From: Gemmatimonas sp. | Lineage (GTDB): Bacteria > Gemmatimonadota > Gemmatimonadetes > Gemmatimonadales > Gemmatimonadaceae | Assembly: GCA_011390935.1 (NCBI GenBank) | Contig: JAABRL010000042.1 | Coordinates: forward strand, 1-38,539 | Reading direction: 5' to 3' | DNA: 38,539 bases | In this document: in pieces, positions 15,256 through 22,918 of the stretch | Position numbering within the stretch: the first letter of the stretch is position 1 | Layout: the number at the start of each line of letters is the position of its first letter | Notes under the pieces: model-generated | Database searches by the model: none | Told to the model about the DNA's origin: nothing | Seen by the model: the letters and a program-made list of their open reading frames with translations, nothing else | Program-made: the position numbers and the translations under genes

Positions 15256-17766
15256 ATGCGATCACCACTCCGCCTCGTCACAGCCACCGTCGCGCTCGCG
15301 GCCTCGACCGCCTGCGCCACGTCCACGCGGCAGCCGCCTCGCCCTGCGCCCGCCACACCCGCGGCGGCAGCGACGCCCCCCAACGGACCCGCCGCCGCCC
15401 GCCGCGCCCCCCGTCCCTACGCACAGGTGATCACGCGAGACGCCCGCACCGAACGGGGCGGCATTACGGTGCACCGTATCGACGAGCGCATCCTCTTCGA
15501 GGTGCCCGACTCGCTGCTCGGCCGCGACTTCCTCATGGTCACGCGCGTGTCCGGCGTACCCGCCGGCTCCGGCGGCTTCCAGAGCGCCGGCAGCTCCCTC
15601 AACGAACGCCTCGTGCGCTGGGAGCGTGCGTCCGATCGCCTGCTGCTCAAGAGCATCAGCACCGACGCCGTGGCCGATACCACGCTCCCCATCGCACTCA
15701 GCGTGGCCCAGAACAACTTCCCGGCCATCATCGGCGGATTCCCCGTGGCCGCCTACACCGCCGATAGCGCCGCGATCGTGGTGGACGTGACCGACTTCTT
15801 CGCCACCGACAATCCGGCCACCAGCGGCGTGAACGCGGCCCAGCGACGCACCTGGGGCGTGCGACGCTTCGATCCGGCGCGCAGCTTCGTGAGCAGCGTG
15901 CGCAGCTTCCCCACCAACATCGAAGTGCGGCAGGTGCAGACGTTCGACGCCGCCACCCCACCCGATGATGTCAACGGCGGCAGCGTCACCATGGAAACGC
16001 GCCAGTCCATCGTGCTGCTCCCCAAGGTGCCCATGCGTCCACGCATCTTCGATCCACGCGTGGGCTACTTCTCCGTGAACCGCGTGAACTACGGCCTCGA
16101 CGTGCTCAAGGCCGAACGCGAGACGTTCATCACGCGCTGGCGCCTCGAACCCAGGGACCCCGCCGCCTACGCCCGCGGTGAGCTCGTCGAGCCGATCAAG
16201 CCGATCGTGTACTACCTCGATCCTGCCACGCCCACGCGCTGGGCCCCGTACGTGAAGCAGGGCGTGGAAGACTGGCAGCAGGTCTTTGAGAAAGCCGGCT
16301 TCAAGAACGCGATCCTCGCCAAAGCCGCCCCCTCAAAAACCGAAGACCCCGACTTCGATCCGGACGACGCGCGCGTGAGCATGGTGCGCTGGGCCGCCAG
16401 TCTTACGCGCAACGCCACCGGACCGCACACGCACGACCCGCGCTCCGGCGAGATTCTCAACAGCGAGATCACGTGGTACCACAACCACATGCGCTCGTAT
16501 CGCAACTGGCTCATCATGGAAACCGGCGCCGCGAATCCGGCTGCGCGTACGCTCGACATTCCCGAAGAGCTCATGGGCGAAACCATGCGCCAGGTCATCG
16601 CGCATGAAATCGGCCACGCACTCGGCCTGCAACACAACATGATGGCGTCCGCGTCGTTTCCGGTCGATTCGCTGCGTAGTGTGAGCTTCACGCGCACGTA
16701 CGGCGTGAGTGCCACCATCATGGACTACGCGCGTCAGAACTACGTGGCGCAACCGGGTGACGGACTGCGGACCAAGGACTTCATCCGACGCCTCGGACCG
16801 TTCGACGACTTCGCCATCAACTGGGGCTATCGCCTCACCACCACACCCACGCCGGAGACCGAGCGCGCCGTATTGCACGGATGGCTGCAGCAGCAGTCCG
16901 GGCCGTTCCCCTATCGCTTCGTGCCGCCGCGCCTTGCGGCCGCGGATCCGCGTCATCAGACCGAAGATCTCGGCGACGATCCGGTGAAAGCGAGCACGTA
17001 CGCGGTCGAGAACTACAAGCGCATGATTCCGAGTCTCGCATCGTGGACCACGCGCCCCGGCGACGACTTCACCGAGTTGCAGGAAGTGTACGAAGAAGCC
17101 GTAGGACGTTGGGCCGGATACATGAATCACGTCGCCACCGTGATCGGCGGCGTGCAGGTCGCGCTGCAGACCGGTGAATCGATGGATCCCGTGTACGCCG
17201 TCGTGCCACGCGCGCGTCAACGTGAGGCGCTCGCGTTTCTCTCGGCGAATGTGTTCACCACACCAATGTGGTTGCAGCCGCCGTCGATCGTGCAACGCAT
17301 CGGCCCCAACCCCGTGCTCGGCGCACGACAGGCCGGTGTGATCTCATCACTGCTCACGGCCACGCGCCTTGGTCGCATGGTGGACGCCGAACGTTACGAC
17401 GCCGCCAATGCGTACCCGGTGACCGAGTACCTCGCCGACCTCAAGCGCGGCGTGTGGAGTGGCGCGGAGCCCGACCTGCCGCGTCGCCAACTGCAGCGTG
17501 TGTATCTGCAGCGCCTCGACGCGCTGTTGCCGACACCGCCGACGACGAGTGCAGCGGCGGGTGGCCCCGGTGGTGGCGGTGGGCGCCCCGCACCGTTCGT
17601 GAGCGCGCCCAATCTGCCGCAGAGCGATCTGCCGGCGCTCGCTCGTATGCAGTTGCGCGAGATTCAGCGGGATGCGCGCGCTGCGGCGAGCAGTGCACGA
17701 TCGGCAACGGCACGCGCGCACTGGAACGATGTGATCGAGCGCATCACCGCAATGCTCGAGCCGTAG
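15256..17766 (+). CDS. Zinc-dependent metalloprotease lipoprotein (DUF5117/DUF4953 type)
   Basis: Predicted secreted protease of 836 residues. The N-terminus is a lipoprotein-like signal (MRSPLRLVTATVALAASTAC) followed by a Pro/Ala-rich linker. Then comes the segment typical of this family, RIDERILFEVPDSLLGRDFLMVTRVSG and RFDPARSFVSSVRSFPTNIEVR. The catalytic part has HEIGHALGLQHN (His450, Glu451, His454, His460) and the Met-turn TIMDYAR (Met489), the metzincin-like HExxHxxGxxH pattern. A long C-terminal domain includes DDFAINWGY, ENYKRMIPSLASWT and the LAFLSANVFTTPMWL stretch common in the family. All zinc ligands are present. Such proteases are common in Gemmatimonadota, Bacteroidota and Acidobacteriota; substrates are not known. 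A TAGCTT at 15190-15195 may be the -10 of its promoter. Confidence 0.9.
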   Translation: MRSPLRLVTATVALAASTACATSTRQPPRPAPATPAAAATPPNGPAAARRAPRPYAQVITRDARTERGGITVHRIDERILFEVPDSLLGRDFLMVTRVSGVPAGSGGFQSAGSSLNERLVRWERASDRLLLKSISTDAVADTTLPIALSVAQNNFPAIIGGFPVAAYTADSAAIVVDVTDFFATDNPATSGVNAAQRRTWGVRRFDPARSFVSSVRSFPTNIEVRQVQTFDAATPPDDVNGGSVTMETRQSIVLLPKVPMRPRIFDPRVGYFSVNRVNYGLDVLKAERETFITRWRLEPRDPAAYARGELVEPIKPIVYYLDPATPTRWAPYVKQGVEDWQQVFEKAGFKNAILAKAAPSKTEDPDFDPDDARVSMVRWAASLTRNATGPHTHDPRSGEILNSEITWYHNHMRSYRNWLIMETGAANPAARTLDIPEELMGETMRQVIAHEIGHALGLQHNMMASASFPVDSLRSVSFTRTYGVSATIMDYARQNYVAQPGDGLRTKDFIRRLGPFDDFAINWGYRLTTTPTPETERAVLHGWLQQQSGPFPYRFVPPRLAAADPRHQTEDLGDDPVKASTYAVENYKRMIPSLASWTTRPGDDFTELQEVYEEAVGRWAGYMNHVATVIGGVQVALQTGESMDPVYAVVPRARQREALAFLSANVFTTPMWLQPPSIVQRIGPNPVLGARQAGVISSLLTATRLGRMVDAERYDAANAYPVTEYLADLKRGVWSGAEPDLPRRQLQRVYLQRLDALLPTPPTTSAAAGGPGGGGGRPAPFVSAPNLPQSDLPALARMQLREIQRDARAAASSARSATARAHWNDVIERITAMLEP

Positions 17767-17778
17767 TCACCAGCCGGA

Positions 17779-17808
17779 CGCGGCCGCTGCACACGAGCGG
17801 CGGCCGCG
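17779..17808 (+). terminator. Strong GC hairpin after the metalloprotease gene
   Basis: Perfect 9-bp inverted repeat CGCGGCCGC (17779-17787) and GCGGCCGCG (17800-17808) with a 12-nt loop, 13 bp after the stop codon at 17766. There is no T-tract, so it may act as a terminator or as a 3'-end stabiliser. Confidence 0.55.
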
Positions 17809-17932
17809 GGCGATGGAGAGCGAAGGTCGGTGCGTGATCGGGTTGGTGCACAGAGGTCGCTTCTTGAGGTGAAGGGGCATGGGCCCCGGCGAACCGTCCC
17901 AACTCACCTCGCACCCCCCGGAGCACGTCATC

Positions 17933-18565
17933 ATGGAACAGCCGCGCACCACGCCGCTCACCGCACGCACCGCCACCACGGCGCGTCGCCTCCCCCTCCT
18001 GCTTGCCACCATCTTCGCGGCTGCGCTGGTCGGCTGTACCGAAGGCAGCGAACTGGTCGGTCCCGTGACCAACCAGACGGACAGCACGAGAGTCACGCCG
18101 CCGCCACCGCCGCCGCCGAGCGGTTTCACCGGGGCGTGGGCCGTGACGAACTGGTCGAAGTCGGGCATCACCGGCGGTACCACCGAAGTGCGCGGCTGGG
18201 CCGAAGAACTCACCATGAGCTACGATGTGAATCTTGGCGTCCCGGGCCGTGGCGTCCCCCGTCGCACCGCCACGTATCAGGTGGTCGCACCGACGACGGG
18301 CACCGTGCGGTTCGACTGGGAGTACACCGGGTTCCACGCGTACTTCCGCGCTTTCGCCACGTTGCGTGTACTCTCCGGATCGGTCAGCAACACGCTCGTG
18401 AACAACGCGTCGGCTGGCGGCCACTCGTTCACCTTCCGCGGAAGCAGCTCCATGGCCGTGACGCAGGGACAGCCGCTCCGCTTCGAAATCGGCGGCGAGA
18501 ATGGCGACAGCAACTCGCGACTGCGCGGCTCCCTGCGCATCACCGGCTTCCGCGTCATCGAGTAG
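17933..18565 (+). CDS. Small secreted lipoprotein, beta-sandwich-like, unknown function
   Basis: Protein of 210 residues starting at ATG 17933. It has a long n-region (MEQPRTTPLTARTATTARR), a hydrophobic stretch and lipobox LVGC, then a linker with seven prolines in a row. The mature part (about residues 65-210) alternates short hydrophobic and polar strands, including ATYQVVAPTTGTVRFDWEYTGFHAYFRA, AGGHSFTFRGS and LRFEIGGENGDSNSRLRGSLRITGF. The closing part looks like the jelly-roll or Ig-like domains in which a body is made of strands ending in a buried Phe. No enzyme motif. It might bind a ligand on the cell surface. It lies 166 bp after the protease, with a hairpin between, so it is probably transcribed on its own. 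Confidence 0.75.
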   Translation: MEQPRTTPLTARTATTARRLPLLLATIFAAALVGCTEGSELVGPVTNQTDSTRVTPPPPPPPSGFTGAWAVTNWSKSGITGGTTEVRGWAEELTMSYDVNLGVPGRGVPRRTATYQVVAPTTGTVRFDWEYTGFHAYFRAFATLRVLSGSVSNTLVNNASAGGHSFTFRGSSSMAVTQGQPLRFEIGGENGDSNSRLRGSLRITGFRVIE

Positions 18566-18585
18566 CGCGCCGCGGCCTTGCGACG

Positions 18586-18612
18586 GCAACGCCCATGCTC
18601 AGGGGGCGTTGC
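18586..18612. terminator. Bidirectional hairpin between convergent genes
   Basis: Perfect 9-bp inverted repeat GCAACGCCC (18586-18594) and GGGCGTTGC (18604-18612) with a 9-nt loop, exactly in the gap between the lipoprotein stop (18565) and the PHP gene stop (18635). The position suggests a shared terminator for both strands. T-tracts are lacking. Confidence 0.6.
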
Positions 18613-18634
18613 AGTCGCTTGCCAGTCCGATCAC

Positions 18635-19660
18635 TCAGCGAGGCGCCGCCGCCACCATCACCGGCTGCGTCCACGCGCGCTCCCCATTCGATTCCAGCAC
18701 ACGCGCTCGCACGTATCCCTCGTCTCCGCGAAACCGATACGTCGCCGGACTCTCGAGCGACTCCTGCAGCAGCGCACCGTTGCGGCCGATGAACTGGATG
18801 CGGTACTTGCTCCACACCGTCTCACGCACCGTCAGCGTCATCGTGCTGTCCGTCACCGCGTAGTCGTTCAGCTCCACGCCCGTGCTCGAGTAGAAGTCGC
18901 CCCGCTCGAGTGCCTCCACGATGGCACGTGGCGCGAGCGTATCGGCGCGCACGTACACCCACCCCTTGCCCGGACGTGACGCCGTGCGGTCGTCGTGCCG
19001 CTTGAAGTGATGCGCATCGTCCACCGCGAGCCCGTACAGCAGCACGCCGCGCGAGAGAATCTGGTCCCACATCGCTTCGAGCGATGGCACGCCACCGCCA
19101 CCTTCGTTGTTCACCTGCGGATGGCCATTGAAGATCTCGAACAGCTTGAGATCGCGCACCTGCGCGAGCTCCTCGGCCGACAGCGCCCAGCCGAAGCTCG
19201 GATGATTCACGTGAGGAATCCCGTCCGCCGCGCGGATCGCGTGCACATTCCGCTGCACGACATCGACCGCGCTGCTGCCACCTTGCGCACTGATCAGCCG
19301 CGACGGATCGAGCGCATTGATGTGCAGCGGTTTCGTTCCAAAACGGTCCGTAACCTCTTCACCACGAATCACCAGAAATCGCGCGTCGAGCCCGTGCAGC
19401 GCGTTGAGGCCTTCCACGCTGGTGAGCACGTTGTGGTCGGTGAGCATCACGAACTGGTAGCCGTGCGACCGATACCACTTCACCACATCATCCGGATGTG
19501 AGTCACCATCGCTGTTGATGGTGTGCGTGTGGGTATTGCCCTTGTACCAGCGCGGCGCGCGTTGCTGCGACGTGAGCACACGATCCTCGAAGCGGCGCAG
19601 CGCAGCGGTGCTGCCAAGCAGCACGGCGAGCACCAGCAGCGGGAGCAGACGACGGGTCAC
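18635..19660 (-). CDS. PHP-domain metallophosphoesterase (CehA/McbA-like), exported
   Basis: Protein of 341 residues. An N-terminal hydrophobic helix (RRLLPLLVLAVLLGSTAAL) makes it exported or membrane-tethered. The PHP domain carries KGNTHTHTINSDGDSHPDD with metal ligands His44, His46 and Asp51, MLTDHN (His77), an acidic REGEEV-like segment (VIRGEEVTD), GIPHVNHPSFG and LAVDDAHHFK, so the metal-site residues of the family are there. The family hydrolyses phosphoesters or, in CehA/McbA, a carbamate ester; the substrate is not predictable. The C-terminal 90 residues form a beta domain. It begins with GTG at 19660, which overlaps the stop of the upstream esterase gene as GTGA; the frame upstream is the shadow of that gene. 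Both proteins appear to act outside the cytoplasm and may degrade the same substrate. Confidence 0.87.
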   Translation of the reverse strand: MTRRLLPLLVLAVLLGSTAALRRFEDRVLTSQQRAPRWYKGNTHTHTINSDGDSHPDDVVKWYRSHGYQFVMLTDHNVLTSVEGLNALHGLDARFLVIRGEEVTDRFGTKPLHINALDPSRLISAQGGSSAVDVVQRNVHAIRAADGIPHVNHPSFGWALSAEELAQVRDLKLFEIFNGHPQVNNEGGGGVPSLEAMWDQILSRGVLLYGLAVDDAHHFKRHDDRTASRPGKGWVYVRADTLAPRAIVEALERGDFYSSTGVELNDYAVTDSTMTLTVRETVWSKYRIQFIGRNGALLQESLESPATYRFRGDEGYVRARVLESNGERAWTQPVMVAAAPR

Positions 19661-21201
19661 CGAGCCCCCCCGCCCCGTCGCCGAGCATTGAAGAACTCCA
19701 TCATGCCGGCAAAGTGCGGCTCCACCACGTTGCTGTGATTGCCCCCCGGGACCTCGAGATACACGTGGTCCACCCCCTGCGCCTTCATGGCCTGTACCAT
19801 CGCGCGCGACCCAGTCACCGCAACCGTCGGATCGTTGTCGCCATGCACCACGAAGGCCGGAATATGCGCCATGCGCGACATGGTGCTGGGCACACCCTGC
19901 CCGGAGAACGCCCCGATCGCCGCCCACTCGCCGGGGAACCTGGCGGCCATCTTCCACGTGCCGATCGCCCCGAGCGAATGCCCCATGAGATAGATCCGAT
20001 CAGGATCGACGTTATACAGCGCACGCACCTGCGCGAGCGACTCCATCACGTCGAGTTCGCTCATGGCCGCGCGGTGGCGCGCCGCAGGATCGGTCGGCGC
20101 CGCACTCACCCCCCACCCGTAGCCGCCATCCACGCGGTACCCGAGCGGTGCCACCAGAATGTAGCCGTGCTGCTCGGCCAACTTCGGCAGCGCGCGACCA
20201 TACGCGTCGAAGAAGCTGTCCTCCGTCTGACCGAGACCGTGCAGCGCGACGATCACCGGCATCGGCGTTGCCGGCGAGTAGGTCGTGGGCACGTATAGAC
20301 GGTACGGCATGACCTCACGCGCTGGCTCGAGCAGGTAATGCCGCTTCATGTCACCGGTGCGTCCCGCAAACGGATCGCGTGCGTCGCGCACCGCGGCGAG
20401 CACCGAATCCGCCGCAGCGAATCCGCTGGCCACATCGAAGGTACGGACCTCCAGGTCGCCACGATTGATCTTGCGCACACGATCCACCGGAAACAGCAGT
20501 TCGGCGCGCAGTGCATCTGGCGCGGCAGCCGCCGCCTGCTCCAGCTGCTGCATGGACTGGGCGAGTCCTTCACGCACCACCACGTTCAGCACGGCCGTGC
20601 CGAGCGTGTTCGACGAGTCCATGACATCGACGCTCACGACATAACGACCGTCCGGTACATCGCGCATGTCGAACTCCATCACGAACGGAGACTCGCGCAG
20701 ATCACGCGCAACACCCTCGTACGTGCCGAGTGCTTTCACGACGGTGGGCCGAGCCGTCGGTGCACTGCCGACCGAACGCGCCGTGAGCGACGCATGTGCA
20801 TGCAACGAACGCGACAGCTGAAGTCGCGGAGCGTACAGCTGCTCGAGTCGTACCACGAGGGGCACGGCCGGATCGGTCAGACTCTGCTCGGTGCGCAGCA
20901 ACAGCGACGTGTGGAAATCGGTGGTATCCGTCCACGGCCGGCCAGCCAACAGCGTATTCCCCTTCGCCAGCAGACGCCGCACCTCACCGGTCTGCCCGAA
21001 TCGGCTCGCCACCTGCAGCTCGCGGTCGACGGAGTCGAGCTGCGCCTTGAGCACACCAGTGGGCTTGACGCTCACTTTGCGAGAGCTGTAGCCCACGTAC
21101 AGCGAGGTGATGCTGGTGAGCGCCTGCGCCTGCGCGACGAGCGGCGCGCCGACGGAAAGGGCGAGGGCACAGCATCCCAACGAGACGGCGCGACGCAGCA
21201 T
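19657..21201 (-). CDS. Secreted alpha/beta-hydrolase esterase (PHB-depolymerase/feruloyl-esterase-like)
   Basis: Protein of 514 residues with a signal peptide (MLRRAVSLGCCALALSVGA, cleavage near AQAQA). Residues up to about 290 form a family-specific N-terminal part with a beta domain (FVMEFDMRDVPDGRYVVSVDVMD). The C-terminal catalytic domain has the oxyanion segment ALHGLGQTEDSF, nucleophile GHSLGA (Ser409), acid in VHGDNDPTV, and His in GGNHSNV: a complete Ser-Asp-His triad. Similar proteins are annotated as prolyl oligopeptidase-like or polyhydroxybutyrate-depolymerase-like. ATG 21201 gives the best signal peptide; a GTG at 21240 is possible. A TAGCTT on the minus strand (21276-21271) may be its -10. 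It is translationally coupled to the PHP gene by a GTGA overlap. Confidence 0.87.
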   Translation of the reverse strand: MLRRAVSLGCCALALSVGAPLVAQAQALTSITSLYVGYSSRKVSVKPTGVLKAQLDSVDRELQVASRFGQTGEVRRLLAKGNTLLAGRPWTDTTDFHTSLLLRTEQSLTDPAVPLVVRLEQLYAPRLQLSRSLHAHASLTARSVGSAPTARPTVVKALGTYEGVARDLRESPFVMEFDMRDVPDGRYVVSVDVMDSSNTLGTAVLNVVVREGLAQSMQQLEQAAAAAPDALRAELLFPVDRVRKINRGDLEVRTFDVASGFAAADSVLAAVRDARDPFAGRTGDMKRHYLLEPAREVMPYRLYVPTTYSPATPMPVIVALHGLGQTEDSFFDAYGRALPKLAEQHGYILVAPLGYRVDGGYGWGVSAAPTDPAARHRAAMSELDVMESLAQVRALYNVDPDRIYLMGHSLGAIGTWKMAARFPGEWAAIGAFSGQGVPSTMSRMAHIPAFVVHGDNDPTVAVTGSRAMVQAMKAQGVDHVYLEVPGGNHSNVVEPHFAGMMEFFNARRRGGGAR

Positions 21202-21345
21202 GGAGGGGAAGGCGGGAGACAGTCCGACACGCCGCCTCACGACACGAGCACGACAGCGGCTGAAGGCCGAAAGCTAGCCAACAGCGCGCCCGTGGCCCAG
21301 TTTCTACACATCGACGTTACCAATCAGCTACGGCGGAGCGATCGC

Positions 21346-21639
21346 GTGTCGCAGTTCACGTTCGACCACGAAGTCACCGGCACCAAGGGCGTTTTCATTG
21401 CCCGCGCGAACGAAACGCGCGCCGGCCAGATGACGTACAGCCGCATGAACGAGCATGCGGTGATCGTCGATCACACCGAAGTCTTCGACGGATTCGACGG
21501 CACGGGGCTCGGCACACAGCTCGTGGCGCACGGTGTCGACTGGGCGCGGGCGAACGCCCAGAAGATCATGCCGCTCTGTCCCTTCGCGCGTGCCCTGTTC
21601 GAACGCACCCCGGAATACCACGACGTGTGGTTTCGTTGA
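21346..21639 (+). CDS. yjdJ: GCN5-related N-acetyltransferase of the YjdJ type
   Basis: Small single-domain acetyltransferase of 97 residues (PF14542-like). The key signature is VDHTEVFDGFDGTGLGTQLV, the acetyl-CoA pyrophosphate loop, followed by GVDWARANAQKIMPLCPFARALFERTPEYHDVW, near the family consensus KVxPlCpFvxxyixxHPEY. GTG at 21346 is preferred because GGAG (21335-21338) sits seven bases upstream and third-position GC rises sharply there; a GTG at 21292 would add 18 residues in codons with A/T third positions. It is followed 31 bp later by a YjdI-like Fe-S protein, the same pair as yjdI-yjdJ in E. coli but in the opposite order. Substrate unknown; the pair suggests a shared function. 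Confidence 0.85.
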   Translation: MSQFTFDHEVTGTKGVFIARANETRAGQMTYSRMNEHAVIVDHTEVFDGFDGTGLGTQLVAHGVDWARANAQKIMPLCPFARALFERTPEYHDVWFR

Positions 21640-21670
21640 AGTCTTTCCCCCCGCACCACGGAGTTCGCAC

Positions 21671-21910
21671 ATGGCCGGCAAGCTGCAGAGCTACTCCTCC
21701 GATCACATCACCGTCACGTTCGATCCGGCCGTGTGCACGCACGCCGCACGCTGCGTGAAGGAGCTACCCGCGGTCTTCGACGTGAGCCGCCGAAAGTGGA
21801 TCGACCCCACCGCCGCTTCTGCCGATGCCATCGAGGCGCAGGTACAGCGGTGTCCGTCGGGTGCCTTGCAATGCACACGCCACGACGAAGCGCCCGCCGC
21901 ACTCACCTAG
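21671..21910 (+). CDS. yjdI: YjdI-like iron-sulfur protein (Fer4_19 family)
   Basis: Protein of 79 residues with the CxHAxxC...CPSGAL layout: FDPAVCTHAARCVKELPAVFD and, after the linker with KWIDPTAA, QRCPSGALQCTRHDE. The cysteines and the nearby His could hold a mono [4Fe-4S] or [2Fe-2S] cluster; the family is described as divergent 4Fe-4S mono-cluster proteins. ATG 21671 is the start of the conserved part. It lies just downstream of the YjdJ-like acetyltransferase, probably in one transcript. Its stop overlaps the end of the convergent gene by 8 bp. Role unproven; electron transfer or redox sensing is possible. Confidence 0.87.
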   Translation: MAGKLQSYSSDHITVTFDPAVCTHAARCVKELPAVFDVSRRKWIDPTAASADAIEAQVQRCPSGALQCTRHDEAPAALT

Positions 21911-22847
21911 GCGGCAACGCGATCCGTGCCGTGGACGTCGTCACCATCTCCATCACCATCGACTGATTCATGGTGTGCGACTCACCACCCATCTGCATGT
22001 CGAGTACCATCGCGGCACGTAGCGTCATGGCAATGGCGGGCTGCACCCGATCAAACCGAAGCACCACCGTGGACGTACCCGTGCCGTCGAGGGTTCGCAG
22101 CGTGATCTTCGCACCAGGCGGAAGCGTGTTGTTTTCGACTACCTGATCGTTTGCCGACTGCGTGAGCACCATGTCCAGCAGCATGCTGTCGGCGGCAAGT
22201 GACGTCACCACGTACTCGACGTCCTGCATGATCGTGAAACCGTTCTGCGTGACCGGACGCACGGCCTTCCACCGCGCACCAACGCCGATCGCTTCACGCG
22301 GGAACGCCACCCCCAGCTGCTCCGTCACCCCCATGGATGGCATGCTCCGCAGCTCCGCCGGCGCATCGTCAGCAAACGTCAGATCCGAGACCTCCCCCAC
22401 CGGGCTCATGCGGTAGCGCATCGTCACCCCCTTGAACAGCGCGAGTGCCGGACGCGCCGCGGCCAGGACAGCGGGATCAGCGCCTTCCGCGTCGAGGTCC
22501 AGGTCCACGATCTCCGCCATGATGTCTGCCCACCCGTCAGGCGCCACATCCGACACCACGAGCTCCGTCGTCATGAGCACGGCGGGCAGCGATGGCGACG
22601 GCTGCTCGGTCCCGGCCATCTCCATGCGCATGTTGGTGGACTGGCGTAACGTCACAGCCTCGCGTGCACCGGTCACCAGCTTGTAGCGAAGCAGCTGCCG
22701 CGGTGCCGCGCCCGCGTCAAGCAGAGTGATGTCGCTCGGCGAAACCGCTGCGGGTGCCCCTTGTGCGCGAAGGTTCGGCGCTTGTGCGACGCAGAGTGCG
22801 ACGGCGAGTGGCGTCATCAACAGCCTACGAATCAAGGTGCGTTGCAC
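21903..22847 (-). CDS. Secreted DUF6263-like protein
   Basis: Protein of 314 residues with an N-terminal signal (MQRTLIRRLLMTPLAVALCVAQ, cleavage near RAQG). The mature part is beta-rich with alternating segments such as QLLRYKLVTGAREAVTLRQS and MRYRMSPVGEVSDLTF, then FPREAIGVGARWKAVRPVTQNGFTIMQDVEYVV and LRAAMVLDMQMGGESHTMNQSM. The stretch of Tyr-x-Val repeats and the late GxRW motif recall DUF6263 proteins; the call is by pattern and is moderate. GTG at 22847 gives a basic n-region; ATG at 22817 would leave a short leader. It ends 8 bp into the YjdI gene on the other strand. It may be the last gene of a minus-strand run starting at 25735 (gaps of about 70 bp). Confidence 0.7.
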   Translation of the reverse strand: MQRTLIRRLLMTPLAVALCVAQAPNLRAQGAPAAVSPSDITLLDAGAAPRQLLRYKLVTGAREAVTLRQSTNMRMEMAGTEQPSPSLPAVLMTTELVVSDVAPDGWADIMAEIVDLDLDAEGADPAVLAAARPALALFKGVTMRYRMSPVGEVSDLTFADDAPAELRSMPSMGVTEQLGVAFPREAIGVGARWKAVRPVTQNGFTIMQDVEYVVTSLAADSMLLDMVLTQSANDQVVENNTLPPGAKITLRTLDGTGTSTVVLRFDRVQPAIAMTLRAAMVLDMQMGGESHTMNQSMVMEMVTTSTARIALPPR

Positions 22848-22918
22848 GAGACACCACCAGCGATCGAGTCGAGGGAGCGCCGCGGAGTGCGGCGCCCTGT
22901 GGCCAATCTATGCGCACC

